From contig CM040117.1 of NCBI GenBank assembly GCA_022559845.1, positions 148,122,732 through 148,186,731 of the forward strand: 64,000 nt of DNA. The letters run 5' to 3'. A program made the position numbers and the translations under genes. Position 1 is the stretch's first letter, and the number at the start of each line of letters is the position of its first letter. This stretch comes from Amorphophallus konjac (lineage: Eukaryota > Streptophyta > Magnoliopsida > Alismatales > Araceae). Below the pieces are notes generated by a model. That model was not told where the DNA came from and ran no database searches. It was given only the letters and a program-made list of their open reading frames with translations. Shown in pieces: positions 1 to 10,102 of this stretch.

Positions 1-615
1 TATTCTTAGAAGCTGTAGTTGCAGGGTCCTCCCATCTCCACAAATGATGTAGTCATTTCATTATTCCTTGGGCATTCACCATGTAATGCTACTAAAGAGT
101 CTTCTACCCATGGGGAGGATGGGGAGGCCTTACTGACCATATAAGTTCCTTTCCCCCCCTTTGTTTGCATTCATGCTTCTTTTTTTTAAACGGACAGCTC
201 GGATGATGCTGATAGTGCAGTGTAGTGCAAAGGCGTCACCCTTCATCCATTTATTTTTAAACAGACCAAAGTGGATGCATAGGAGAGCGCTCACCCCCTC
301 AAAAAGGGGATAAGTGGTTCGCTCCACCATACCAACCCCACAATGGTAGTTTCTTATTTGGCATGGACCAAGACATGAGGGGAGTGATATCTCCCTTGGT
401 AGACGCAGCCATCAAGGCCTCTTTCATTTTATTTTAAATTTCTTTTCTTTTCTCTCTTTTTTTTGGTGCCTACCCTCAGAACATGCCATTTTCCTTTCCT
501 TTCCTTTTCTTCTTTCCTTTTTCTTTTCTTTTTTTTTCTTCTTTTTTTTTTGCCATTCTTCTTTTTGTTGGCAAGCATCCGCATTCAAGCTATGCGGGCT
601 TGCTAGACACCGGCT
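1..615. other. Non-coding sequence after the minus-strand gag, with a pyrimidine-rich tract
   Basis: No gene is supported here. On the minus strand this follows the stop of the second gag domain. Positions about 430-560 are almost pure T/C on the plus strand, so A/G-rich in the sense of the minus element. Positions 1-120 contain a short open stretch on the minus strand (about 37 codons) without a recognisable domain. Protease and RT of the element, if present, lie left of the window. Confidence 0.5.
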
Positions 616-1479
616 TCAGCTAGATTTGCGAGGAGCAGTTGAGGCAGTAACGTCGCGCGGGACTGCTTTTCTAAGGACGGATATTTGATGAGGGCACGGT
701 GGGTCCACCTTATACTCGCCCATCTGTAATTCAACTTTTCTGATCAGGCCTTCAATAATGTCCTTAAACACATAGCAATCCTCAATGGGATGCCCCAACA
801 TTTGGTGATAAGGACAGAATCGTGGATCTTCTTTTCTTTCAGCATCGCCTGGCTTCTTCGGCTCCGGGAGCACTACTTTGCCGTATTCACGGGCCCACTC
901 AAAAAGTGCCCTAGTCTTATCCTTTGGAAAGGAATACAGTTTCATTGTTTTGCCCTTTAATGAGGGCCCTTGTTTTGTCGAATCGGCGGAAGACGCCTCT
1001 TTCATTTTCTTCTTCTGTTGCTCGAAGACTTCAAAATTTGAGGCGTAAGCTTCTTCTTGTGTCGGAGGTTTGTTGATTGGTTTACTCTTTTGACCCGAGC
1101 TTGTGGAGGCTGGGCAAAGCCTTGCAAGGACGGCTCCGGTTTCTGCTGCGATGTCACTTAGATATTCAAAGGTTGTGACTTCGAAGTCAATGACCCATCG
1201 TAGAATTTCCATCTTCAGATTCTCTTTGCAAATTTGGACATACTCCTTATAACTAGGCGGGTGCCTACATGTTTCACGAAGGCTCCTCCATCTGCTTATG
1301 TAGTCCCTGACGGACTCATCATCATTTTGTTTGGCTGCTTGTAATTCAGCTTCAGTGACTTCTTCTTCAGCCGTCTTTGTATTCATCGTTCGTTCCACCT
1401 TTGGCTTGTCCATTGTGGCTAGACCCGCTGATCTCGGGTGTATGGCAGTTGGCTGCATATGCGGCCTCATCGACCTCAT
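616..1479 (-). CDS. gag: Second gag domain of the minus-strand Tat-like element (C-terminal capsid and zinc knuckle)
   Basis: This 287-codon frame encodes the C-terminal half of a Ty3/gypsy capsid followed by a zinc knuckle, parts of the particle-forming protein. Seen directly: a capsid-type stretch with DYISRWRSL near residue 60, an NFEVFEQQ linker, KTRALFEWA, and the knuckle CPYHQMLGHPIEDC near residue 225. The knuckle is CX2HX4HX4C, with His in place of the usual second Cys; the other Tat-like gags here show the same pattern. It repeats domains already present at 2690-5464 on the same strand, so the element carries gag material twice. The first Met is not a dependable start, because the frame probably continued from the unit at 1493-2446 before a shift. 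The N-terminal half of the capsid is missing. The frame ends with its own stop and no protease follows. Confidence 0.75.
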   Translation of the reverse strand: MRSMRPHMQPTAIHPRSAGLATMDKPKVERTMNTKTAEEEVTEAELQAAKQNDDESVRDYISRWRSLRETCRHPPSYKEYVQICKENLKMEILRWVIDFEVTTFEYLSDIAAETGAVLARLCPASTSSGQKSKPINKPPTQEEAYASNFEVFEQQKKKMKEASSADSTKQGPSLKGKTMKLYSFPKDKTRALFEWAREYGKVVLPEPKKPGDAERKEDPRFCPYHQMLGHPIEDCYVFKDIIEGLIRKVELQMGEYKVDPPCPHQISVLRKAVPRDVTASTAPRKSS

Positions 1480-1492
1480 TACTGGAGATGCT

Positions 1493-2446
1493 TTAGTTGC
1501 CCCCCCGACTTACCCAGGGGACTGTGGGTTGGAATGGCTGAGGGAGGATGCCCCCTGAATGATCATGTACTATTTGCGACTTTGTTGGCCATGTTGAAGC
1601 TTCAGATGAGCTAGCACTGTCTTGGGCTGTCTCATATAGATGTCTTATCAATTGTGACATATATGGTTTTATGTTCATATCATTCAGCTGCTTTTGTAGC
1701 ATTTCAATCTCCTGCTGCTTCTGGTGTAGTAGTGCCATTATGACAGGGTCTTGTAAGAAGGGACCGGGAGTGCTACTGCCTTCCTCCTCTGGTTTGCTTG
1801 AGATAAATAGCTTCCTGCCATTATTGCCAGCTACAGCTAAATCCTTTGAGATGAACTCCTTGTGTTTTACGGTTTCAGGTGGTGGAGGAATATGACATTG
1901 AGCCTTCTTATTAGCTGGTGAGTGTTGCTCTGGCATTTTCCCATACCTAGTAGATAGGTGAGAGGCGGAAGCTTTAGCTAGAGTTGCTTCCTTTGGCACA
2001 AAGTAAATTTCTTCATCTTCTTCATCAGCAGTTTGCGCCCCGCTGGAAGATGCTGACAATGTGTTGCAGGAGAAAACAAGATTCCTCCTTTTAGCCTTTG
2101 CTCTCTTCTTTTTATTTCCCTTCATGGTCGGCACCTGCCCCCACAGTGGGCTATTTGATGCATTCAGCTTTTCTGCTTTTTCTTCAGTTCTTTTTGTTAA
2201 CCGGTGGGACTCATTGCATCCTCGAGGGGCATACCTTTTGAGCTGCATAGGCTGGTTCTTTGGCTGCTCATGGTTATCAGGCCCACTTATAATAGCTTGT
2301 GACTGCTCCATGGCTGAGCTAGCTTCTTCATGTACCCGTGATGGGGTCTGTTTCTTCTTTTTATTGTCAGTTGACCTTTTGATGGCCATTGGAGATGCTG
2401 TTTGAAGGCGGGCAGAGACTACAAGAGGCAGAGTAGGCCGGTCCAT
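1493..2446 (-). CDS. gag: Gag linker of copy 1 running into the coiled coil of gag copy 2
   Basis: A 317-codon frame that links the two gag units. Its first half is basic and matches the spacer between knuckle and protease of the plus-strand Tat element at 51690-54731: LWGQVPTMKGNKKKR and CNTLSASSS here correspond to FWGQGPIKPNSQKKK and CNTLSAHFT there. Its second half contains DPVIMALLHQKQQEIEML, a coiled coil matching the segment that comes before the capsid in both Tat gags. So the end of one gag is followed directly by the start of another. The piece between 2447 and 2689 is the same polyprotein in a disrupted frame; INMISICQQLPEE can be read there and matches INMISIYQQLPKE-like sequence of the other element. 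No catalytic motif is present. Confidence 0.7.
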   Translation of the reverse strand: MDRPTLPLVVSARLQTASPMAIKRSTDNKKKKQTPSRVHEEASSAMEQSQAIISGPDNHEQPKNQPMQLKRYAPRGCNESHRLTKRTEEKAEKLNASNSPLWGQVPTMKGNKKKRAKAKRRNLVFSCNTLSASSSGAQTADEEDEEIYFVPKEATLAKASASHLSTRYGKMPEQHSPANKKAQCHIPPPPETVKHKEFISKDLAVAGNNGRKLFISSKPEEEGSSTPGPFLQDPVIMALLHQKQQEIEMLQKQLNDMNIKPYMSQLIRHLYETAQDSASSSEASTWPTKSQIVHDHSGGILPQPFQPTVPWVSRGGN

Positions 2447-2689
2447 GGCGCCAGGAATTTGGGTTTCCAGTGCCGGGCAATAAGCCGGCTCTGTTCCTTT
2501 CTTTATTGGCGATGCTTGTCAATTCTCTTGCTCCCTTTCATGCGATGGGATATAGTCTTCATGACTGTGCCAGGCACAGCCCTCTGGCATTTCTTCGGGC
2601 AGCTGTTGGCATATAGATATCATGTTAATTGATGCCCCCATAGCGGGCACTTCATGAGGGCATGGAGGATCGACTCTGTCCTTCCCCAT

Positions 2690-3160
2690 TTATAAATCCC
2701 CTCTTTTTATTAAGCCTTGGGCGATGTCCTTGAATATTTGGCAATCTTCGATAGGATGTCCCAAGATTTGATGGTAGGGACAGAAATAAGGATCATCTCT
2801 TCTTTTGACGTCATCTGGTCTCTTTGGCTTCGGAAGGATGACTTTGCTATATTTGACAGCCCACTCGAACAATGCTCGAGTCTTGTCCCGGGGGAAGGCA
2901 TAGAGCTTCTTTGTTTTGTTCTGCGGAGGAGGCCTCTCCCAACGTCCAACAGGTTCATTGAGAGGAGGATTGTGCATCCATTTGTGCCTTTTTACCGCGA
3001 GGCTGACAGCATGAACCGCTTTCAATATCGGTCGCTTATTAACCTGCTTGGCTTCATGACTTGAGTCATTAGAAATGGAGGGATATCTTGTGAAGAAGTC
3101 TTCAACCTCCGTGGCAATATCACTTAATCGGTCAAAAGACCAGATTTCTATTCCGATCAT
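2690..3160 (-). pseudogene. gag: Gag copy 1, C-terminal part with zinc knuckle
   Basis: This is the continuation of the gag at 3188-5464, separated by an in-frame TAA and a one-base shift. Seen directly: EVEDFFTRYP, KTRALFEWAVKYSKVILP and the knuckle CPYHQILGHPIEDC near residue 130 (CX2HX4HX4C). The plus-strand Tat gag reads CKQSLRREVLEKMIG across the corresponding junction, while here the Gln codon is TAA and one A is missing a few codons later, so both lesions are inferred by comparison. Family role: RNA binding and packaging by gag. Confidence 0.75.
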
Positions 3161-3187
3161 CCTTTCCAGAACCTCTTTCTTTAGATT

Positions 3188-5464
3188 TTATTTACATATT
3201 TGTATTGTGTTTTCTGGATGCGGGGGACGTTGACACCTCATGCAGAGATCCCTCCATCTTTTGATATATTCTGCAGCAGGTTCATCATCTTCTTGCATGG
3301 TTGTCAACAGCTCAGCCACGGTCACCTCTGCCTCGATGATGTGGAATCTTTCACTGAATTTTCGCTGCATATCTGGCCAGTCGTGGATAGACCCGGCTGG
3401 TAAGTTGGAATACCATTCGAAGGCGGGTCCTGTTAGTGAAGACCCAAAGAACTTCAGTAGGTACGATTCGTCCACTTCCAAGTCGCCCATGGTTGATATA
3501 TAGTGTGCAACATGCTCTTTCGGGGAGCCCTTCCCGTTGTATTTGTCAAATTTTGGGAGTTTATTGACGCCCGGCGGCAGTCTTTTATTAGCATGGTGAG
3601 CTGGATATGGCACTTCATATATGTTGAAGGGGACGCAATCATCACCACCCCTCTTTCCCAGCCTCACCTCGATCATCTGTTCCATCATCAATTTATTTAC
3701 CATAGCTGGCTCCATTGGTTGAGTGTGGAGGTGAAAAGGCTGCATCGATAATGGTGCCGAAGTCATAGCATTGGATGGCAAAGGCTCTAATAGGGGAGCC
3801 TGTCGCTGCATTTGGGGAGGCATTAGCCATGCTGGCTGAAGCCATTGAGAATAATGCTGGGGAGTGGCCCAGTTTTGATCAGCAGTTTGTAGAACGACCG
3901 GTGAAAGAGCACCCCCGGGGTTAAAACCTTCCTGTGATGCCCCATTTTGTGCCCCCAGTTGCTCGGGCGCTGCAACATGCTCAGTCTTTTCATTTAATTT
4001 ACTCTTCAGCAACTTTATCTCCCGCTGATATCCTTGCAGCAGCATCAGAACGGCAGGGTCCATTGTTGTTTTATCACTGATGCCCTTGAGCATGTTACCC
4101 AAAGGAGCTTCAATTGAAGGAGGTGGGGATGCTCCCCCTTGCTCAGATGCCACTATTCTAGCGGTGACAGTAGTGATGTTTTCTTCAGCAAGCTGCTTGC
4201 CCTTTGTGGTTTGTAGTAGCTCAGCCTCATTTTTACCCCGTCTTGTCACCAGGTCTATTCTTCTGGCAATCTCGGCCAACTCTTCTTGTTCATTTGGTAG
4301 GGGACCAGGTGTACTCATCACCCCTGTCATATTGCAAGTAAGAATTTGCATTCTTCTTTTGTGCTTTCCGACTCCCCTTTGAGCCTGATGGGAGAAAGTC
4401 GGCTCTTCATATATAGAAGCTCCTTTCATCTTTTCATATTGTGGAGGCCTTTCAAGGCTTCTAGCTTTGGCTCGCCTCCCCTCTTCATTCACCTCAACCG
4501 GTGCCCCCTTGTCTTTTTCTTCCTCTTCGGCCCTGATGACTCGAGCTGACCTTTGCCGACCCATGATGTGACCTTTAAAGGCATGGAAATATTCCCGGAC
4601 CATCCTCATTGTGTCTTCCCGACTGCATTCTGTAGAGATGGCAGAAGGTAGCACTTGGATTCGGGCTGACGGCATGTATGAAAGCTGTGTCAATTTGGCC
4701 ACTTGATCAAAATTCCTCGATAATTTGGAGATGTGGGCTTGTCTTGCGGAGACCCCGATGGTGGGTGAAGGGATCACAACCATGGTATCTTCTGCAAGGA
4801 CATCCCTTTTGCCCCCTCTTTTGGGGACATCAGTAGAATTGTTGAAGTTCTGCGAGGCCGGTGTAGTGTTTTGGGTCTTCTTGGGAACCCAAACTTGTCT
4901 GAACTTTAAGAGATTTGGGGTCGGCCTCCCTTGCTTGTTGTCATTAAAATTCACCCTCCGGCTTGCTAGCACTTGGAAGGTGTTGTGAGTGGGTACAGTC
5001 GGGGTGATCCGATCCAGCAGAATTTTGGCATCACGGCCATTGAAGTAGACTCGGATGCCCCCGATCATCATGGACTTCCCAGATGCCGAGAGTCGGCATT
5101 GGGAAGTAGCAGTGACTCTTCTTCTTCTGAAGTTTTCTCTATTGCCCCCAGCGGGCCTCTTCTCATATGCCCCAGTCAGGCAGGTAATATGGTGAACGTG
5201 GCAACTTACGATCACCGGGCTCTTCAGCAAAGTTTTCTTGATTTGACCCTCACTTTGCGGGGCCGTAGATTTGTTGTTCTCCAGCTTCGTAGGTTCAGAA
5301 TTTTCCACGTCCAAGAGATCCGCGAATGCAACTCCCAGGAAGTTGGGGAAGCCAACGACCATGGAAAAGTTACCGAAGGTGGTAGGTACAGCAAGGTAGC
5401 CGTGTGCAGCATGATCGGACACGATCTGAGGGCCAAAGTCAAGTCCGGATAGTCCGTTCGCCAT
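3188..5464 (-). CDS. gag: Gag polyprotein copy 1 of the minus-strand Tat-like element
   Basis: A 758-codon frame that starts 112 bases after the primer site, so Met at 5464 is a credible start. Order of parts: an N-terminal domain (about residues 22-180, with GYLAVP, VHHI, FQVLASRRVN); a basic and acidic spacer; a coiled coil near 468-495 (DPAVLMLLQGYQREIKLL); then the gypsy capsid near 628-755 (LPKFDKYNGKGS, FFGSSLTGPAFEWYSNLPAG, DMQRKFSERFH, YIKRWRDL). The same order is found in the plus-strand element at 47202-51606 plus 51603 onward, which places both in one group. It forms the particle core. The frame ends at a TAA replacing a Gln codon conserved in the relative. The long N-terminal region before the coiled coil is larger than in ordinary gypsy gags, as expected for Tat/Ogre-type elements. 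Confidence 0.85.
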   Translation of the reverse strand: MANGLSGLDFGPQIVSDHAAHGYLAVPTTFGNFSMVVGFPNFLGVAFADLLDVENSEPTKLENNKSTAPQSEGQIKKTLLKSPVIVSCHVHHITCLTGAYEKRPAGGNRENFRRRRVTATSQCRLSASGKSMMIGGIRVYFNGRDAKILLDRITPTVPTHNTFQVLASRRVNFNDNKQGRPTPNLLKFRQVWVPKKTQNTTPASQNFNNSTDVPKRGGKRDVLAEDTMVVIPSPTIGVSARQAHISKLSRNFDQVAKLTQLSYMPSARIQVLPSAISTECSREDTMRMVREYFHAFKGHIMGRQRSARVIRAEEEEKDKGAPVEVNEEGRRAKARSLERPPQYEKMKGASIYEEPTFSHQAQRGVGKHKRRMQILTCNMTGVMSTPGPLPNEQEELAEIARRIDLVTRRGKNEAELLQTTKGKQLAEENITTVTARIVASEQGGASPPPSIEAPLGNMLKGISDKTTMDPAVLMLLQGYQREIKLLKSKLNEKTEHVAAPEQLGAQNGASQEGFNPGGALSPVVLQTADQNWATPQHYSQWLQPAWLMPPQMQRQAPLLEPLPSNAMTSAPLSMQPFHLHTQPMEPAMVNKLMMEQMIEVRLGKRGGDDCVPFNIYEVPYPAHHANKRLPPGVNKLPKFDKYNGKGSPKEHVAHYISTMGDLEVDESYLLKFFGSSLTGPAFEWYSNLPAGSIHDWPDMQRKFSERFHIIEAEVTVAELLTTMQEDDEPAAEYIKRWRDLCMRCQRPPHPENTIQICK

Positions 5465-5576
5465 CGCTTTAACCTATAAAGGGGAAAGACAAGACGAACG
5501 AGTAGTTAGGGTTTGAAGTAGTTGAGCTAGGACCCCATGGTTCATTTATTTTGGCGAGAAGATGAAGGGAGGTTGA

Positions 5577-5594
5577 GTCCCACCGGGCGTGCCA
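5577..5594 (-). other. Primer binding site of the minus-strand Tat-like element
   Basis: Read on the minus strand the site is TGGCACGCCCGGTGGGAC, three bases after the LTR terminus ending CCCACA. The identical 18-mer lies at 47087-47104, next to the LTR of the plus-strand Tat element. The position and the TGG start fit a tRNA primer site; I do not assign the tRNA. Confidence 0.75.
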
Positions 5595-5766
5595 GCTTGT
5601 GGGAGAAGAGATTTTTATTAGAATATTTTATTTTAATATTTATTTATTTATTTTACTTGTTTATTTGGTTTATTAATTAGGCGTGCCAGTCACCGGAGTG
5701 ACGATTTATTATGCGCTCATCTGACTAACCAGACAATTATGGGTGATCGTGTCGGGACCCAAAACC

Positions 5767-5817
5767 CGTCGTACCATAAAGGCTACGACGTTAATTACGC
5801 CTCTCCGAAAGAGAGAC
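5767..5817 (-). repeat. Two adjacent hairpins conserved in the Tat LTR family
   Basis: Arms on the plus strand are CGTCGTA / TACGACG (5767-5773 and 5784-5790) and GCCTCTC / GAGAGAC (5799-5805 and 5811-5817). The second stem pairs fully only in element sense, with one G-U pair. The same two hairpins at 46884-46933 and 50475-50523 have different but still pairing arms. Confidence 0.6.
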
Positions 5818-7104
5818 AACCCTTGATTAATCGCCAAAATAAAGACCATGGGGTCCATATAACTAAAGATGCAATTGCAAGCAAGCACACAATAGGGTAG
5901 TACTTATTTATTAAATCGACTCTCGGTACGAGGCGGAGAACCTAGGTCCGAGGATCATCATCACGCATAGTGATAGCTTCCGGTCGGGCGTAACCCGGCT
6001 TTCCGTAAATCACCATTTAATATACCAGAGAATCGGATCATGCAAGCATGCAAGATAACAGTATTCAATATTATCATTTATTATTTGTTTGATCATTTAT
6101 TTATAGCTTCGAGAGAGATTTCGGTAGCGCCATCTTGCTCCGAGGGGCATCAAGGCCTTCTTACTTTGAAACTGTGCAAAGCATTACGGTGCACACACAT
6201 AGACCCATGAGGTGAGTCGAGTGTGACCGTATTCGGGCAAGCACATATTATTGGGGCAATGTATGCCGGGGTACGGCAAATTTGATGTTCAAGAACCGAG
6301 GGAACGCGGTTGAAACCCGATCGGAACAAATCAGATTCAGTGAGTTATTGGCTCGTGACAGAGTCGTGCTTTGGCTACAGTAGGGGGGATCCCGAGATCC
6401 AGGCACAATTTGTCGGAGCATCATTAATATCCCATACCCGGGGTCTAGGGAAGGTGAAGGCTCCGGAGTAAGCACAGTCATGCTCATTATTCTTTATTTA
6501 TTCTTGTTATTATTTTAGATGCATGATTGTCTTTGTTCTCATTTTATTTATGCCCTCCCATTTTCATTACTCACTTATGATATATTTATTGTTTATTTGT
6601 TTTATATCTTCTTATATTGGATGCATGCACCCTCTTAATTTTTCTTTATTGGTATTTGTTAGATAATTATTCATTTGTCCATTTTTTGTTTATTTGTCAC
6701 TTTTATTTTGTTTATTGTGATTTATGTGCCCATTATTTATTTATTGAGTATTTTTATTTCAATTTTTCTACATTTCTCCATTTTTTTTGAATGAGGATGG
6801 CTTGTTTATTTTTATCGTTGTTTCCCCTTTTTTGTGTTTATATGAATGTGCATATATAGGATGAGGAGGGTGGACGTATGTGTTATATGGATTAATGTTA
6901 GTGGGGTATTAATTGTAAAGAGGAGATTAGTGTTAATGGGTATGGGGAGGGTGAATGCACGTGAGTGTTACGTCGGTGTTGGTTTGGTTTATCTTCCTTT
7001 TATTGGAGATGGGGTGGCGCCGATGGGTTGATTTTAGTTTGCATCTCGGCGTGGCTTTCATCTCGGCATGCTTCCGTCTCGGCACACTTTTGGCGTCGAA
7101 GAAC

Positions 7105-7109
7105 AATGG
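7105..7109. repeat. Target site duplication AATGG, left copy
   Basis: AATGG directly precedes the TGTAGC start of the chromovirus and recurs directly after its last base at 17356-17360. Confidence 0.9.
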
Positions 7110-7221
7110 TGTAGCAACCCTGGTAAAATAAAGCTTTAAACAGATCAAATTGAAATAAAAGATTTAAGTAAATAAATGATAAGAACAAAAAGGAGTAAAT
7201 AATAAACTAAAATGTAAATAA

Positions 7222-7433
7222 CACCTTGACTCAAGGCGCTAATTCAAAAATAAACGCCTCTAGATAAGGCGCGAATTGAAAAAGGGACGCCTATAGAACA
7301 AGGCGTCAATTCTCAAACGACCAAAATAAATAAAAGGGCAATTAAACGTAACACCCTTTGCTTAGACGCGTTTCACTAAAGAAACAACGTTCAAAAAGGC
7401 GTTAATTTAAGTAACGCCCTATAGAAAGGCGTT
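7222..7433 (+). repeat. Hairpin-repeat cluster upstream of the TATA box in the 5' LTR
   Basis: A degenerate tandem series with a step of about 31-33 bases. Each unit is a short inverted repeat followed by a TAATT-like tail. Arms seen: CGCCT / AGGCG (7255-7271), GACGCCT / AGGCGTC (7286-7307), AACGCC / GGCGTT (7413-7433); the first unit is CACCTTGA / TCAAGGCG-like at 7222-7239. The matching cluster in the 3' LTR spans 14639-14850. Confidence 0.7.
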
Positions 7434-7571
7434 AATTCAGTTCGAGTTTCGTTCGACTCTATCCAGGGAAAGTTTATAGATTAGTACGAGTTAGTAGAAT
7501 ATAGAAAGGACTCTATCAAGGCAATACTACCCTTAATCAAACTCTAACTCTATTAGGGTTCCCCAAAACCC

Positions 7572-7579
7572 TATAAATA
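7572..7579 (+). promoter_or_regulatory. TATA box of the chromovirus LTR
   Basis: TATAAATA follows a CCCTAAAACCC-like stretch; the 3' LTR has the same box at 14989-14996. It would place the transcription start about 30 bases downstream. Confidence 0.6.
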
Positions 7580-7996
7580 ATCCTTGTCCATCAAACCCTA
7601 AAATCTATTTGGTCGAAGCTCTGCTGCTGCGTACGTGAAGAACAGGTGATGTTCTTCTTCCCCTGTGTACGATTTTAGTTATGAAGAATATTAATTGTTC
7701 TTCATCTTATTCTCCTATAGGTTGCCTGCATCTAGAAGGAACGCCCATATAGTGGAAGGACGTGAAGTTCTTCATCATCATCTTCTTCTTCTTCCTCCGG
7801 TAATCAGAAGACTCTGTTGCTAACAGAGAGTCCTTTTCTCTTCACAAATCTTAACCGAGTCTTCACACAGATCATCAGGTAGGTTTTCTCAAGATCGTAG
7901 CCCAAACTAGCTTAAGATCTTAATAATATCATCGGTCGTGCATGCATATAGTTTTATTGTGATTTCAGATGTTTTCTATGTAATTTCAAAAAGAAA

Positions 7997-8443
7997 TGCC
8001 CTTGACAAGGGCGCTAATTTAAAGAAGCGACCCACACTAGGGCGCTAATTATTGTTTTGACGCCCTGCCCAGAAGTCGTCAATTACATGTAATTAATAAA
8101 TACCCACGTTTAAAATTTAATATCTATGTAACCATGAATCTAATATATTGCATGAGTATACCTGTGAAATCCTTCTATTTTTCCTGTCCTGATCATGTAC
8201 CCTTTTTCCTGAAATTTTATTATCTAAAAATTGGTAAATTCTTGATTTCACGACCTTGTCTAGGTCGTCTCCTACTGAACTGACGCCCCTGTCCAGGGCG
8301 CGTTTTGGTTAAAATTCTGAAATATTGAAATTCTGTAAAAATTGAAATATAGTTTGGACGACTGCTTCACGGGTTGTCAAAAGCTCAAGAAACGCCCTTA
8401 TGTAAGGCGTTAATTACGTGATTAATGACTCAACTAAAGTCGT
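7997..8443 (+). repeat. Second hairpin-repeat cluster in the 5' LTR, downstream of the TATA box
   Basis: Further units of the same design: near-palindrome at 7997-8013 (perfect in the 3' LTR as CGCCCTTGACAAGGGCG), ACGACCT / AGGTCGT at 8250-8268, CGCCC / GGGCG at 8284-8300, GACGA / TCGTC-like at 8357-8378, AACGCC / GGCGTT at 8391-8411. Neighbouring units start 30-34 bases apart. This cluster would be transcribed. Confidence 0.7.
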
Positions 8444-9935
8444 TATTTTCCTGTAAAAACTATTTTTTCACTGTTTCTGTTATCCGAGGGTTTCGTACTT
8501 ATGTATATATATATATATTGGCACTATATTTCCACTCCGTGAATATAGTCCCACGTTTCATGATGTTTTAACGTTACCCCCTTAACTCTCAGTGACATAC
8601 AAGCTCTCCATTGGACATTCCGTTCCTTTGGACTAGCGAGTTAGTCATAGAGACCTCCGTAAGACTCCTCGAGCCTTGGATTCCCTCAAGGCCGACTGAG
8701 CTGGTTGTACCATAAAAACCCATTACACAATCTTTGCCATGTCACTCTATAGAAACATGGTATACCGGCCCTCATGTCATGCCATGTATATGATATGAGA
8801 ATTATCTTAATGAACGGGGTAAAGCATGACATTGTTATGATGTTCTTGTAAACCCTAATTCTATAACAACATTGTTATGATGTTCTTTTAGACCCCAATT
8901 CTATATTAAACTTGATGTTTTTGTGGACCTCAATTCTATATAAAGAATGTCCATACTTGTTTGTCATGGTACCCAAGTTAGGGAACCAATTCCACCTAGT
9001 TTTATCGATAATCGTGATTGTACCGTTATTATCGCCTAACTATGTCAAGTGTCATATTTTTGGACTCTATTCTTTCAAAGTCTATCCTACATGTCTACAA
9101 GCTTTATCCTTGAAATTCTATATTGGCTATATACAAAAGTGGATGTTAAAATACATGATTAATGCCTGCGCATATAGGGCCCGATCTGGTCCTGGGAGGA
9201 GCACCCGAAAGTACTTGTGCCCATGGGAGTTGATTGATCACGGTATTGGCATTATACCGAAGTGCATGACTAGCTTAATTGAACATTCCACAAATCTTGT
9301 ACTTGTACTTGACTTGATATTACATGACTTGCGTGACCCGAAAAATGGTAATTGCATACTTGCGTGCTTGAACCATGATAGCCAAATTCCAACATAACAT
9401 GATGAGTCTACTTGCTTGAATATCTTGATATCTTTTGATATAAGTTCTTGAAAGTTCATCGCTATCTTATTGTTATACACTCTCTCTATCTTGTCATTTT
9501 GCGAGCATGCATAGCTATAGTGCATTCATGAAAGATGTAATTACTTAAACCCCTTGCTAGTTCTTGAGATATAATTTCCTACTGAGCGTTCGCTCACTCA
9601 GTGTTTCCCTACTTTTCAGGTAAGTGACGATGAGGGAACTCAATCTGAAGGGGATGGTCAAGAGTGAAAGAGTTAGACCTACTCAAGCGTCAATTAGTCC
9701 TGTCTTTTCTCTATTTTTCTTGAGTCAAGCGTTGTATTTTTATTTTATTGAGTCTAGTATTTGCAAGGGTTTGTAATAGACATATTCTTATTAAAGGAAT
9801 TAATGGATTGGGTTATCTTTATATTTGCGCACTCTGTCTTTGTGTCAAATACACTACTACTCTGATTGACATGATTGATATAAACTCGTCGCGCATCTCC
9901 GGGTACCTTCCGCGCTCGGGGCGTGACAGTTTTTG

Positions 9936-9947
9936 TGGTATCAGAGC
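9936..9947 (+). other. Primer binding site, initiator tRNA-Met
   Basis: TGGTATCAGAGC, seven bases after the LTR end, is the standard plant initiator tRNA-Met primer site. Confidence 0.9.
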
Positions 9948-10102
9948 CTAGGGTAATCAATTCCTAGGAAACCCAAGTCCAAGGATAGGTTTAAACCATT
10001 AACCAGTGAGATTGGGTAGAACCAAGGGTGGAGTTAACATGGAAAAATTTAAGAGCCCTTAATGAAATTGCACACTGATATAGCTATTGTAATTGTAGGA
10101 TA

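Larger units (their letters stand above)
5598..7109 (-). mobile_element. 3' part of the 5' LTR of the minus-strand Tat-like element
   Basis: The LTR ends at 5598 (CTCTTCTCCCACA on the minus strand, directly before the primer site). It matches in reverse the ends of the LTRs at 44226-47082 and 47835-50662, for example the stretch with GGGACCC, the conserved hairpins at 5767-5817 and the TGGCACGCC-type sequence near 5690. It continues at 17361 because a chromovirus is inserted at 7110. Positions 6490-6840 are T-rich and hold no gene. Confidence 0.8.
7110..9928 (+). mobile_element. 5' LTR of the chromovirus
   Basis: It starts TGTAGC and ends GCGTGACA, nearly identical to 14527-17355. It holds a TATA box at 7572 and two clusters of short hairpins at 7222-7433 and 7997-8443. 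A 161-codon frame at 8912-9397 occurs in both LTRs but resembles no known protein and needs no explanation beyond LTR identity. Confidence 0.93.

Noticed and set aside
8912..9397. 161-codon frame in both chromovirus LTRs
   Set aside because: Its presence in both copies follows from LTR identity. There is no domain, no codon bias and no known LTR-coded protein of this type.
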